The notes beneath the pieces were generated by a model. The model had not been told where the DNA came from, made no database searches, and saw only the letters and a list, made by a program, of their open reading frames with translations. DNA of 64,000 bases, taken from NCBI RefSeq assembly GCF_030709675.1, contig NZ_JAUZQD010000002.1, positions 496,001-560,000 of the forward strand, written 5' to 3'. Shown here piece by piece: positions 43,858 to 52,491 of the stretch (positions are counted from its first letter, which is position 1; the number at the start of each line of letters is the position of its first letter). The DNA is from Symbioplanes lichenis. Lineage in GTDB: Bacteria > Actinomycetota > Actinomycetes > Mycobacteriales > Micromonosporaceae. A program made the translations under genes and the position numbers.

Positions 43858-44078
43858 CCGGTCCGCGCGTCCCCGCACCCCGGCGCCGCCGATCTTGCCG
43901 AGCTGACGGGGTACCGATGACCGAGAGGCCACCGCCCGCGCGGAGCAGGTCTGTCGCGCCCGGCCCGTGTGCTTCCACCGGCGCCGCCGCATCAACACAC
44001 CCGGAGGTGCCGGCACTTACTGCCACTCCTGGTGACGCTGCACCCTTCGATTTCCCCGTCATTGTGCCCCGTCCGCGA

Positions 44079-45350
44079 TCACCTGATCAGGCTTGCTTCG
44101 GCCCGCAGCAGCTCCTGCACGGCCATCAGGTGCTGTTCCATGCTCGCCGCGGTCGAACCCGCCCGGCTCTCCTGGAGGCGAAGCAGCAGGTACGCACCGG
44201 CGCTTACCTTGAGAAACGTCGGCACACCGTTGTTGCGACCCTGGTCGCTCACGGTCAGACGCCACGGCTCGGCGTCCGTCGCCCGGAACGGGCCCGTGCC
44301 CGGCAGCGCTGCCGGCTCGACGGGAATGAAGTTGAAGAAGACGTCCATTCCGCCGTCCACCGCGTCGAACCCGAATTCCTCCAGCTCGGCGGCGAGTTCA
44401 TCGACGTCGAAGCTCGCGTGGCTGTAGGCCGAGAGTGCCGCACGATGCACGTGCTGGATGGTCTCGGTGATCGGCCGATCAGGTTGCCGGGCGTAGACCA
44501 TCGGGGTCAGCTGATCCATCGGGCAGACCAGCCTGCGCCACCGGGCCTGGGAGCGGTTGCCGGCGAGCAGACCCACGCGGAACCGTTGCCGGCCCGACTG
44601 CCGGGCGACGACCTCGGCGAACGCGGTGAGGACAACCGAGTGAACCGATGTCCTCGTCGCCTCGGCCAGCACGCGCGCAGCGTCGAGGGCCGTCACCGAC
44701 TCGAGCGACGCCCACAGCCGTGGGCGCGGCTCGTCGTCTTCCGGGACGCCGGGATCAACGCCCGACCTGATCGCCGTCACCCAGTGGCGCATCGTCGCCT
44801 CGTGCCGGCGGGCCCAGGCAGTGGACCGCTGCACCTCCGCGAGTTCACCGGGTTCCGGGGCGTCCGGCGGTATGGCTCCGGCCAAGATGGTGAACAGATC
44901 CTCGCGGAGAACCCGCATCGCCCAGGCGTCCGCGATCATGTGATGGCAGCAGACGACGACGGACTGCGGGCGCCCGTCGCGGGTCACGATGCAGACCCGC
45001 CACGCCGGCTCCCGTTCGAGGTCGAAGGGCCGGGTGGCGAAGGTGTCCGGCATCGACAGCGGCGCTTCGGTGTCGTCGGTGGCAATCAGCTCATGAATCT
45101 CGTGCGGCACGACGGCATCGGCCTCGACGCGTTGCCGTGGTTCGTCCTCGTGCTGTAGTTCGAACCGCGTCCGTAGCGCACCGTGCAGCTGAGCCAGCCG
45201 GGTGAAGGCGTCCTCGACGTGACGGACTGTCAGCTCGGCCGGAAGGGGCCAGACCTTGGTCACGAAGAGCGGAGTGTGCTGGTCCACCGGGAACGGCTCG
45301 ATCGAGCGCCAGGCCGACAACTGACTGTAGGTGAGAAACGACGCAGACAT
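44079..45350 (-). CDS. Stand-alone condensation-domain protein
   Basis: 423 aa. NRPS condensation-superfamily fold over the whole length; the active-site motif HHxxxDG appears as HHMIADA (His136, His137, Asp141; Ala in place of Gly). The N-terminal LTYSQLSAWRS corresponds to the C1 motif. Free-standing members form amides or esters between carrier-bound or free partners, including papA5-like acyltransferases. No adenylation or carrier domain is attached or adjacent, so the donor must come from elsewhere (for example the AMP ligase at 61803). Second gene after the MFS exporter on the minus strand. Confidence 0.85.
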   Translation of the reverse strand: MSASFLTYSQLSAWRSIEPFPVDQHTPLFVTKVWPLPAELTVRHVEDAFTRLAQLHGALRTRFELQHEDEPRQRVEADAVVPHEIHELIATDDTEAPLSMPDTFATRPFDLEREPAWRVCIVTRDGRPQSVVVCCHHMIADAWAMRVLREDLFTILAGAIPPDAPEPGELAEVQRSTAWARRHEATMRHWVTAIRSGVDPGVPEDDEPRPRLWASLESVTALDAARVLAEATRTSVHSVVLTAFAEVVARQSGRQRFRVGLLAGNRSQARWRRLVCPMDQLTPMVYARQPDRPITETIQHVHRAALSAYSHASFDVDELAAELEEFGFDAVDGGMDVFFNFIPVEPAALPGTGPFRATDAEPWRLTVSDQGRNNGVPTFLKVSAGAYLLLRLQESRAGSTAASMEQHLMAVQELLRAEASLIR

Positions 45351-45387
45351 GCCTTGAGAACCTTCCCCGCCGGCTCGCCGCGGCCGG

Positions 45388-46614
45388 TCAGCCGTGGTGA
45401 GCGAGTGTCCTGACTGTCGAGTTGGTCAGCAGCAACGCGATGGCGGCGACCATCACCACCGCGGACGCTACGAGGACGGACCTGGTGCCCACCGCATCGG
45501 CGACCGGGCCGACCAGGACCTGGCCGAACGGTATGGCGACCAGGGAACCGGCCATGTCGTACGAAGTGACACGCGCCAGCTTGTCCGAGGGGACGTGCTC
45601 CTGCAGGCTGGTCTCCCAGGCCACGCTGAACATGGCGAGGCCGGATCCGGCCACCAGGCCCGCGAACATCAGCACCACCAGCGGCAGGGCCAGCCCCATG
45701 GCCAGCGGGAGCAGGCCGGCCAGGGAGACGGCGACCGCGCCGACGCGCAGCAAGAAGCGGGTACGAAGCCGAAGCACGATGATGGTGCCGATCGCCATGC
45801 CTACGGTCTGGGTGGCCACCACAAGACCCCAGAAACGCCGGCCGAAGGTCTCGTCGGCCACGACGGGTCCCAGCACCTGGATAGCGCCCGACCAGGCGGC
45901 GTTGAACACGAAGAAGGCCAGAACGCCGGCCCAGATCCAGTTCTGCGCAAGAAATTCCGTCCACCCGGCTCGGAGCTCGGCCGGCAGGGACAGCCCGCCT
46001 GCCGGGCGCTTCGGGCGGCCACCTCGGCCGAGCAGCAGGAAGCACGCTCCGCTCAGCAGGAAGCTGACCGCGTCGACGGCGAGCGCCCATCCCGGTCCGC
46101 TGGAAGCCACGATCAACGATCCGACCGAGGCGCCGACGACGATGGTCAGCTGGGAAGCCAGCCGTTTGATGGCGTTGGCCCGCTTGAGCAGTTCCTTCGG
46201 GACAGTCTCGGTGGTCAGCGCCTGCGAGGCCGGTTGCAGCAGAGCACTGGCGATGCCGTTTGTCGCCGCCAGCACCAGGAGTAGTGACACGGATGTGGTG
46301 CCGGTGAGGACGGTCACGGCGACGACGCCCTGGCTGACCGCCGCGACCAGGCTGGACGACACCATGACGGCAAAGCGGGGCAGCCGGTCGGCCACGACTC
46401 CGCCGACGAGAAGAAACAGGATGTTGGCCAGCGACCGGGCGCCGACCACCAAGCCGAGATCGGCGGCCGAGCGGGTCAGGTCCAGGACCGCGAATGCGAG
46501 GGCAATGGGGGCCAGCGCATTGCCGAAGGTACTGATGACCCGACCGGTCACGAAAATCCGGAAGGGCCGATAACGTAGCGGGCCGAGGTCTCGGCGAATA
46601 CTAGCAGAAATCAC
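45388..46614 (-). CDS. MFS exporter (EntS/MFS_3-like)
   Basis: 408 aa with about 12 helices; the N-terminal LRYRPFRIFVTGRVISTFGNALAPIALAF is typical of the MFS_3/EntS-type efflux permeases common in metabolite clusters. ALLQPASQALTTETVPKELLKRANAI is the conserved cytoplasmic segment. GTG start. It precedes the condensation-domain gene by 37 bp in the same operon and is divergent from the methyltransferase operon. Likely exports the cluster product or gives self-resistance (inference). Confidence 0.85.
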   Translation of the reverse strand: MISASIRRDLGPLRYRPFRIFVTGRVISTFGNALAPIALAFAVLDLTRSAADLGLVVGARSLANILFLLVGGVVADRLPRFAVMVSSSLVAAVSQGVVAVTVLTGTTSVSLLLVLAATNGIASALLQPASQALTTETVPKELLKRANAIKRLASQLTIVVGASVGSLIVASSGPGWALAVDAVSFLLSGACFLLLGRGGRPKRPAGGLSLPAELRAGWTEFLAQNWIWAGVLAFFVFNAAWSGAIQVLGPVVADETFGRRFWGLVVATQTVGMAIGTIIVLRLRTRFLLRVGAVAVSLAGLLPLAMGLALPLVVLMFAGLVAGSGLAMFSVAWETSLQEHVPSDKLARVTSYDMAGSLVAIPFGQVLVGPVADAVGTRSVLVASAVVMVAAIALLLTNSTVRTLAHHG

Positions 46615-46837
46615 GGGGCCACCAGTGTCGAATCAGAAAAACAATGCCCGTGACGACACCGCCCAGCCTCATCATGATCATTATTCGACCCCCACTCCTT
46701 CCGCAGGATACAGAGAATTGAATACTTCACGGAACCCGCACCCAGTGATCTATATCACATTGACACTCGCAACTGTCCACGTGCGACACTGGCCGCCTGA
46801 CTCCCCCTAGTCGCCTGATTGACTGGAGAACCGACTC
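46615..46837. promoter_or_regulatory. AT-richer divergent promoter region of the cluster
   Basis: 223 bp between the divergent MFS and methyltransferase genes, clearly more AT-rich than coding DNA. TTGACA at 46760-46765 is a candidate -35 for the plus-strand operon, but no convincing -10 sits at the right distance. A 61-codon frame from GTG 46625 has poor codon bias and is not called. Confidence 0.4.
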
Positions 46838-47569
46838 ATGTCCAATCAGGATCCGTCGACCATTGCGGATTTCCTTTATTTCATGGAATTGCGTTACGAC
46901 GATGCTCGCAACAAACGCGAGGGTGATCTCCTATGGCAGCTGGGCCGCATCAGTCCCGGAGAACGGGTTCTCGACATCTGTTGCGGCTGGGGGCGGACGG
47001 CACGATACCTGACCGATCGCGGGGTCGATGTCGTCGGGATAGACAACAGTCCCGAAATGATAGCCAGGGCCCGATCGGCAGCGCCGAAGGCTGAGTACCA
47101 CATCCGCGACATGCGCGACCTCTCCGGTCTGGGCCGGTTCGACGTCGCGCTGATCTGGTGGTCCTCCTTCGGCATCTTCGACGATCGGACCGACCGGGAA
47201 ATTCTTCAGCAGGTGGCCGCATTGCTCCGCCCGGGCGGACGACTTGTCGTGGAAACCGTCAACGGCCCCATTCTTTACCAGGAATGGGCCAACAATCCCG
47301 GCGGCAAGACGGTCAGCGTCGAGCGCGACAACAACATCATGGTCGACCACCGGCAGATGAAGCCGGACGGCCGCCGCATAGCCGGTGAGCGAACCATGTA
47401 CCGCAATGGTGACGTCACCCGGCTCGGCTACGACGTACGCGTCTTCACGCCATCCGAGCTGGAATACTGGATGCTCACCTGCGGATTCAAAGACGTTGCA
47501 CTCTACGACCGCAAGGGTAACGACCTGACGCTTTCCTCCTACGGCATGGTCGCCGTGGGAACCGTCTAG
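46838..47569 (+). CDS. Class I SAM-dependent methyltransferase
   Basis: 243 aa. SAM-binding VLDICCGWGRTARYL (about 44-58), acidic loop VVGIDNSPEM, and motif IV region LIWWSSFG, with the late LRPGGRLVVETVNG. The first gene of a three-gene operon with the amidotransferase and the diiron oxygenase. Likely methylates an O or N atom of the product or intermediate; a substrate cannot be named. Confidence 0.85.
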   Translation: MSNQDPSTIADFLYFMELRYDDARNKREGDLLWQLGRISPGERVLDICCGWGRTARYLTDRGVDVVGIDNSPEMIARARSAAPKAEYHIRDMRDLSGLGRFDVALIWWSSFGIFDDRTDREILQQVAALLRPGGRLVVETVNGPILYQEWANNPGGKTVSVERDNNIMVDHRQMKPDGRRIAGERTMYRNGDVTRLGYDVRVFTPSELEYWMLTCGFKDVALYDRKGNDLTLSSYGMVAVGTV

Positions 47570-47609
47570 GGTCTGCCGATCTACCGACAACTCGGATACG
47601 GGGATTCTT

Positions 47610-49787
47610 ATGTGCGGCTTGGCAGGCGTCGGCTATTTCGGCGGACGGACCGGTGCGGGCGAGACGACAGCGCTGCTGGAACGCATGGCGGACGCCATCG
47701 CCCATCGAGGGCCGGACGCTCGCGAGATCATGGACGAAGGCCAGGTGGGCCTGGCTTTCGCGCGGCTGTCACTGGTGGACCCGGCGGGCGGTGGGCAGCC
47801 CCTGTGGAGCACCGACGGCAACCTGGTTCTGATCGCCAACGGCGAGGTCTACAACCATCGCGAGCTCGCGGCGGAACTGGGTGCTGACGCTCCGCTCAAG
47901 ACGGACTCCGACTGCGAGGTTCTGCTGTACCTCTACCGCAGGTACGGCGAGAAGTTCCTCGACCGCGTGCGCGGGATGTTCGCCATCATTCTCTGGGACC
48001 GTGCAAGCCGGCAGCTGATCCTGGCGCGCGACCGGTTCGGCATCAAGCCGCTCTTCCTTCACCGCGACCGCGACCGCGTCGTCATGGCGTCCGAGATCAA
48101 GGCGCTGTTCACCGACGCGGGCGTGCGCCGGGAGGTGGATTGGGCCACCGCCTTGACGAACCCGCATCTCAATGCCGCCGCGGCGATCACCCAGGTCCCG
48201 CTCACCACTTGGTTCAAGGACATCGAGTCGGTGCCCGCGGCCACCGTTGTCCGGATCGACCTCGCCGACGGCGCGACGACGTCGCATCGGTACTGGGACC
48301 TGCCCGACCCGGTCGAGCTGCTGGCCGCGTCCGATGACGAGCTCATCCTCCGGTACCGCCACCTCCTGGAGGATTCGGTCGCCGAGTGCGCGACAGCCGA
48401 CGCGGAACTCGGTGTCTTCCTCTCCGGCGGCGTCGACTCCGCCGCGGTGGCTGCCCTCGCCCGCGGGACGGCAGGCGATCTCCATACGTTCACGGTGCTC
48501 AGCGCGAGCACCTTGCTGAACGGTGACGGGCCGGGCGCCGCCGAGGTGGCCCGGCAGCTGGGCGTTCCGAATCACCAGCTGGTCTTCGAGGCCGATCGGA
48601 TTCCCGGCGTCGACGAGTGGAAACGGCTCCTGTGGCTCATGGAGACGCCCATCTGCGGCCCGGAACAGTTCTACAAGCACGAGCTGCACCGGTATGCGAA
48701 GGCGGTCCGGCCGGAGTTGCGGGGAATGCTGCTCGGCGCCGCCGCCGACGAGTTCGCCGGCGGTTACACCACCACGCTCGCGGGTCAGACGGACTGGCCG
48801 GGCTTCCTGGGGAACCTGCGGATGATGGCTCGCAACGACGGTCTCCGGCGCCATCCGTCCATGGCGCCGTGGTGGAACGGCGTGAACGGTCCGTTCGTGT
48901 CGGAGCAGGTGCTCGACCTGCCTGCGGATCCCTATGCCGCCTACCTGCGGTACGAGTACGAGAAGGTGCAGCAGTACAACTGCTGGCACGAGGACCGTTC
49001 AGCGGCCGGCAGCGGCATCGAGGCGCGCGTCCCCTTCCTGGATCACCGCCTGGTCGAGTTCCTCGTGTCGCTGCCGGCCGGGCGCCGCGAGACCCTCCTC
49101 TGGGACAAGCGCATCCTGCGGGAGGCGGTGGGCGACGTGGTCCCCGCTGCGTTCGCCCAGCGAGAGAAGGTGCCCTTCTACTGGGGACCGTTCGAGCGCT
49201 ACACCCACCAGGTGTTCGTCTCGATGCTGACCCAGGGGAAAGCTCAGCTGGTCGAGGAGGCTGTCGCCGCGCCGGACGCGGATCGCTATCTCGACGGGGA
49301 CCGGATCCGGGCCGCGCTGGAGCGTCTCGGCGACAGGCCGGACTCGATCGGCATGGAGCTGCTTCTGCGACTGGTCAACGTGGGCCTGCTGGCCTCGATG
49401 ACGGCGTCGTTGCCCACTCCCCCGTTGCCGACGCGGGGCTCCCTGACCGTCCTCGCGCCCGAGAGCGCCGATCCCAGCGACATGGCGCTGGCGGCCCGGC
49501 TCGGCTGTGCCGTCGGCTTCCCGGCGGACTCGATCGCGGAACTGGCCGACGGGGTCCTGGTGCTCAGCTCCTCGACGGACCCCGGGACCCTCTATCTCAC
49601 CGTCTCCGGCACGACGGAGTTCGTCATCGACTCGGACGCCCCGGCGTGGCTGGCGCTGTTCAGCCGGATCGAGGGCGGCACCACGGTCGCCGACGTCGTG
49701 GCCGGACTGGACGAGGACGATGCCGAGGAGGTGCGCACGGCGCTCGCGGAGGCGGTCGGCATGGGCCTGATCAGGGTGGCGAACTGA
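47610..49787 (+). CDS. Glutamine-dependent asparagine-synthase-like amidotransferase with extra C-terminal domain
   Basis: 725 aa. N-terminal glutaminase domain with Cys2 after the initiator Met (MCGLAG), RLSLVD and NGEVYNH, so it can release ammonia from glutamine; lasso-peptide cyclases usually lack this Cys. The ATP-pyrophosphatase domain has LSGGVDS (PP-loop, 272-277), and RVPFLDHRLVEF. The last about 75 residues, not part of AsnB, end FVIDSDAPAWLALFSRIEGG, TTVADVVAGL and a final MGLIRV, a PqqD/winged-helix-like pattern. Likely amidates a carboxylate (for example an aminohydroxybenzoate) or a peptide. Gaps of 40 and 45 bp to its neighbours. Confidence 0.87.
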   Translation: MCGLAGVGYFGGRTGAGETTALLERMADAIAHRGPDAREIMDEGQVGLAFARLSLVDPAGGGQPLWSTDGNLVLIANGEVYNHRELAAELGADAPLKTDSDCEVLLYLYRRYGEKFLDRVRGMFAIILWDRASRQLILARDRFGIKPLFLHRDRDRVVMASEIKALFTDAGVRREVDWATALTNPHLNAAAAITQVPLTTWFKDIESVPAATVVRIDLADGATTSHRYWDLPDPVELLAASDDELILRYRHLLEDSVAECATADAELGVFLSGGVDSAAVAALARGTAGDLHTFTVLSASTLLNGDGPGAAEVARQLGVPNHQLVFEADRIPGVDEWKRLLWLMETPICGPEQFYKHELHRYAKAVRPELRGMLLGAAADEFAGGYTTTLAGQTDWPGFLGNLRMMARNDGLRRHPSMAPWWNGVNGPFVSEQVLDLPADPYAAYLRYEYEKVQQYNCWHEDRSAAGSGIEARVPFLDHRLVEFLVSLPAGRRETLLWDKRILREAVGDVVPAAFAQREKVPFYWGPFERYTHQVFVSMLTQGKAQLVEEAVAAPDADRYLDGDRIRAALERLGDRPDSIGMELLLRLVNVGLLASMTASLPTPPLPTRGSLTVLAPESADPSDMALAARLGCAVGFPADSIAELADGVLVLSSSTDPGTLYLTVSGTTEFVIDSDAPAWLALFSRIEGGTTVADVVAGLDEDDAEEVRTALAEAVGMGLIRVAN

Positions 49788-49832
49788 CCGGCGCGGCCAT
49801 GGCCTGGATCGGCGGCAACGAGGGGCGCAACG

Positions 49833-51053
49833 ATGGAAGCGCATGATCTGGACCTGGTTCCGGTCCGGCGACGGGAACCAGGCTCCGCCCGGCCGCAGGC
49901 CTGGCCGTTCATGGACGGTCGTCGTACCGTCGCGGAGCTGGCCGCCATCCTCGCGGAGACCGGTGCCGGGGACTTCCACGACCTGGCCCACATCCTGGTG
50001 CGACAGGTCGCGGACCTGGCGGAATCGGGCCACATCGAGCTGGTCCGAGGAACGCCGGGCAGCCTCTGGCGGCCCCCGCCGTCCACGACGCTCGTCGTCG
50101 CCGCCACGCGCCAGGGCCCGGATGCGCACGAACCGGACGACGACTACCGGAGCGGGTTCGCCGGCTGGTACGAGCGAGCGAGTGTGCGTGGCAAGCCCCG
50201 CCGGATCCTCGAGCCCGGCGCGCCCGTCTATTTCAGCCCGGAACTGGTTCCGATCGCCGCCCACCCGGTGCTGCTCGGGAAGGGCGAATCGGCCGTACGC
50301 CAGATCCTGGTGCACCGGCTGTTCGGATATCTGCATTTCACCACGGAGCTCGAACAGATCGCCGTCATTCCGGTCGCGTCGGCGATCGCCCGCGGCCGGT
50401 CCGGCATTCATTTGCCCGAACAGATGCGCGGCGACGCGTACAAGATCGTCACCGACGAGGCGTGGCACGCACAGTTCTCCTACGACCTGATCCGCCAGGT
50501 CGAGACCGAAACCGGAACAGCGGTTCCCGAGCTACCCGTTCCCGCCTTCGTCGACCGCCTGGAAAAGATCGACTCGTCGTTCCCGGAAAGCATGCGAGGA
50601 TTGACCGCGCTCCTTTTCTCGATCGTCAGCGAGACGCTCATCTCGGCGACGCTCTCCGAGCTACCGAGAGATTCCCGCCTGCCGGCGGCGGTCCGTGAGG
50701 TGGTCAAGGACCATGCCATCGACGAGGGCCGCCATCACAGCTATTTCAAAGAGTTTCTGACCCGACTGTGGCCCGAGCTGTCGGTCGCCGACAGAAGGAC
50801 CGTCGGTCCCGCCCTGCCCGGAATCATCGACGCTTTTCTCCGGCCGGATCCCGCCGCTCTGCTGCCCGGCCTGAGGGCGGTGGGGCTGACGGCGGAGGAA
50901 TGTCGCCAGGTGTTCGCCGAAGCGATGCCCGAGGAGCTGATCAGGCGGGACGTCGCAGCCGGAGCGCGGCCCGCCGTCAAGTATTTCACCGAGGTCGGCG
51001 TGCTGGAGGACCCTCGTACGAGGGACGCGTTCGAGGCACACGAGCTGCTCTGA
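49833..51053 (+). CDS. AurF-type diiron N-oxygenase with N-terminal winged-helix-like module
   Basis: 406 aa; GAGGGGC before the ATG. Residues about 25-72 (WPFMDGRRTVAELAAIL through ADLAESGHIEL) look like a PqqD/winged-helix module. From about 100 on it is an AurF-like diiron protein with all expected ligand positions: Glu172 or 174, Glu209-xx-His212, Glu267, and HxxxExxH as His294, Glu298, His301. AurF oxidises arylamines to hydroxylamine, nitroso or nitro products. Together with the GriH-like gene it suggests oxidation of an aminohydroxybenzoate or amide (inference). Confidence 0.85.
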   Translation: MEAHDLDLVPVRRREPGSARPQAWPFMDGRRTVAELAAILAETGAGDFHDLAHILVRQVADLAESGHIELVRGTPGSLWRPPPSTTLVVAATRQGPDAHEPDDDYRSGFAGWYERASVRGKPRRILEPGAPVYFSPELVPIAAHPVLLGKGESAVRQILVHRLFGYLHFTTELEQIAVIPVASAIARGRSGIHLPEQMRGDAYKIVTDEAWHAQFSYDLIRQVETETGTAVPELPVPAFVDRLEKIDSSFPESMRGLTALLFSIVSETLISATLSELPRDSRLPAAVREVVKDHAIDEGRHHSYFKEFLTRLWPELSVADRRTVGPALPGIIDAFLRPDPAALLPGLRAVGLTAEECRQVFAEAMPEELIRRDVAAGARPAVKYFTEVGVLEDPRTRDAFEAHELL

Positions 51054-51434
51054 ACACCTTGAGCTTAATTGTCGACCTGCGGTCGGGAGGCATCGACCCG
51101 GCTAATCACAAGACAGCCCTTGAGGGAGCCGCGGACGGCCGGGTCATGCTCGCGGTGAATGTCACGCGCCGGCTGCGGCCGGAGGCGTAGAAGACCGGCC
51201 GCGGTCTCTGGACCGTGCCGGGTTTTACGCCGCCGGGCACCGCTGGAGCCGACCGGAAACGTCCGGCCGCCGCGGCATGGCGGCGAGTTCATCCACGGTG
51301 ACCCGGCCGGCTACGGCCCTGGGAACGACCCGCCCCGACCGGCCGGCTCACTCCCGCTCGTGCCCCACGAGAGTCTCGGCACCTGCACCGCAAAGCCGGC
51401 AACCCCAGGCCCCGACGAACAGGTCAACATCAAG
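51054..51434. other. 381-bp gap between convergent operons
   Basis: No supportable gene. It contains a short hairpin (AGACCG 51192-51197, CGGTCT 51202-51207) and several GGCCGG inverted blocks that may serve as terminators for the convergent oxygenase and flavin-reductase transcripts. Confidence 0.45.
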
Positions 51435-51959
51435 CTAGTCGGCCGTCATCCGATCGCCGATGCCGCAGTACTCGCTGCGGTAGTAGAGCAGGGGATCGCG
51501 CCGCTCGGAGGAGGCCTCGACGGCCAGCACCCGCGCGATGCCCACCTCGTGATCTCCGCCGTCGTGCACGGCCTCGAGCCGGCACTGGACGTGAGCCAGC
51601 GCCCCGGTCAGCAGCGGGGCGCCATGCGCTCCCAGCCGCCAGGCCCGGCCCGCGAACTTGTCCGTGCCGCTGGCCGCGAAAGCCTGGCTCTCGGCGCGCT
51701 GCCCGGCGTGCAAGATGTTGACGGCGACGCACCCGCTCTCGCGAATGAGTGACCAGCTGTGAGAGCTACGCGCCACGCTGAACAAAACCAGCGGCGGATC
51801 CAGCGAAAGCGATAGAAACGATTGACAGGTCAAACCCGCCGGGCCGGATCGCGTAGTGGCCGTCAGCACCACGACGCCGCTGCAGAAGTGCGAGACGACG
51901 TGGCGGAAAAGCGCTACATCGACCCGCTCCGAGGTGGCGTCGTCCGACAGTGCCTCCAT
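51435..51959 (-). CDS. Flavin reductase-like (FMN-binding split barrel) protein
   Basis: 174 aa from ATG 51959 with GAGGGG eight bases upstream. Flavin reductase domain: GVVVLTATTRSGPAGLTCQSFLSLSLDPPLVLFSVA, VNILHAGQ, then GALAHVQCRLEAVHDGGDHEVGIARVLAVE. It should supply reduced FMN or FAD to a two-component oxygenase, most plausibly the luciferase-like or acyl-CoA-dehydrogenase-like enzymes of this cluster. Lies downstream of the 22-aa peptide gene and its hairpin, on the same strand. Confidence 0.87.
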   Translation of the reverse strand: MEALSDDATSERVDVALFRHVVSHFCSGVVVLTATTRSGPAGLTCQSFLSLSLDPPLVLFSVARSSHSWSLIRESGCVAVNILHAGQRAESQAFAASGTDKFAGRAWRLGAHGAPLLTGALAHVQCRLEAVHDGGDHEVGIARVLAVEASSERRDPLLYYRSEYCGIGDRMTAD

Positions 51960-52043
51960 CCGGGCATCCCCTCGGGTGAACCAGTTTTCACGACATTCGT
52001 TCCCGGCCGTTGCCCTGCGGTGACCGAGTGGTACGAAACGGCG

Positions 52044-52079
52044 GAACGGGGAACCGGAAGTGGATCCGGCTCCCCGTTC
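52044..52079 (-). terminator. Hairpin directly after the 22-aa peptide gene
   Basis: Two 15-base arms (52044-52058 and 52065-52079) with one mismatch pair around a 6-base loop, starting GAACGGGGA and ending TCCCCGTTC. It begins 5 bp after the peptide's stop codon in the direction of transcription. No T-run. It could terminate, or partly terminate, transcription between the peptide and the flavin reductase, the usual way precursor peptides are expressed in excess. Confidence 0.75.
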
Positions 52080-52084
52080 TGCGC

Positions 52085-52153
52085 TCAGCCGAGGTGGCGC
52101 AGGACGCTGCTCTGAGAAACCGGCTTCACCGGACGCTTGGTACGCTTCGGCAT
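52085..52153 (-). CDS. 22-aa peptide gene, candidate precursor/carrier peptide
   Basis: ATG at 52153 with a very strong ribosome-binding site (GGAGGAGGT, about 7 bases upstream), 22 codons and TGA at 52085. The peptide has a basic, Pro-rich N-terminus (MPKRTKRPVKPV), then SQSS and a C-terminus VLRHLG ending in Gly. Codon third positions are about 80% GC, while the DNA just upstream is much lower, so the coding part seems to be these 22 codons. A hairpin follows the stop. Its position in a cluster with two enzymes carrying PqqD-like modules suggests a modified or scaffold peptide (inference). No homologue is recognised. Confidence 0.6.
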   Translation of the reverse strand: MPKRTKRPVKPVSQSSVLRHLG

Positions 52154-52491
52154 GTGATCCACCTCCTCCCATTCGGATAGCGAAACGGGCCGGGACGACG
52201 CTGCGAATCCTCGATCCGTCTCACAATTATGGTAGTCGATATCTTGCTCTCGACAATTCCCTGGCCGGAAAATCTGATCGCCTTTTGTGCGAATAGTGCT
52301 CGGCGCATTCGGCCCGGAGCACGGCCGCGGCCGTCGTCCGCCCGGGCGACGACAACACACCCACTCGCACGGCACACAGAATTGGGGGCGCGCGGCGAAC
52401 GCTGCCTCACATTGATCGTCCGGCACACCACCGCCGGCCGGCCCGCCCGTTCGTTCGTTCGGAATCGGGCAGTCGCTCACCTGCGGCAGGA
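52154..52491 (-). promoter_or_regulatory. Promoter/leader region of the peptide gene
   Basis: 338 bp between the VOC gene stop and the peptide ATG. The half near the peptide is AT-rich; on the minus strand TTGTCG (52251-52256) and CATAAT (52226-52231) are candidate -35 and -10 boxes with 19 bp between them. The peptide's frame stays open upstream to a GTG at 52480, giving a Cys-rich 131-codon reading, but third-position GC is low and there is no ribosome-binding site, so I regard it as non-coding. Confidence 0.4.

Noticed and set aside
46625..46810. 61-codon frame in the divergent promoter region
   Set aside because: Poor codon bias, weak start context and position in the expected promoter; it resembles the next gene only in its first four residues.
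47610..51053. Lasso-peptide cluster (AsnB-like cyclase plus PqqD-like domain)
   Set aside because: No transglutaminase-like leader peptidase, the glutaminase Cys is retained, and the 22-aa peptide lacks a lasso-type core with a ring-forming Asp/Glu.
52085..52480. 131-codon Cys-rich frame ending with the 22-aa peptide
   Set aside because: Upstream codons have low third-position GC, there is no ribosome-binding site at the GTG, and the AT-rich part fits a promoter; the strong site lies just before the internal ATG.
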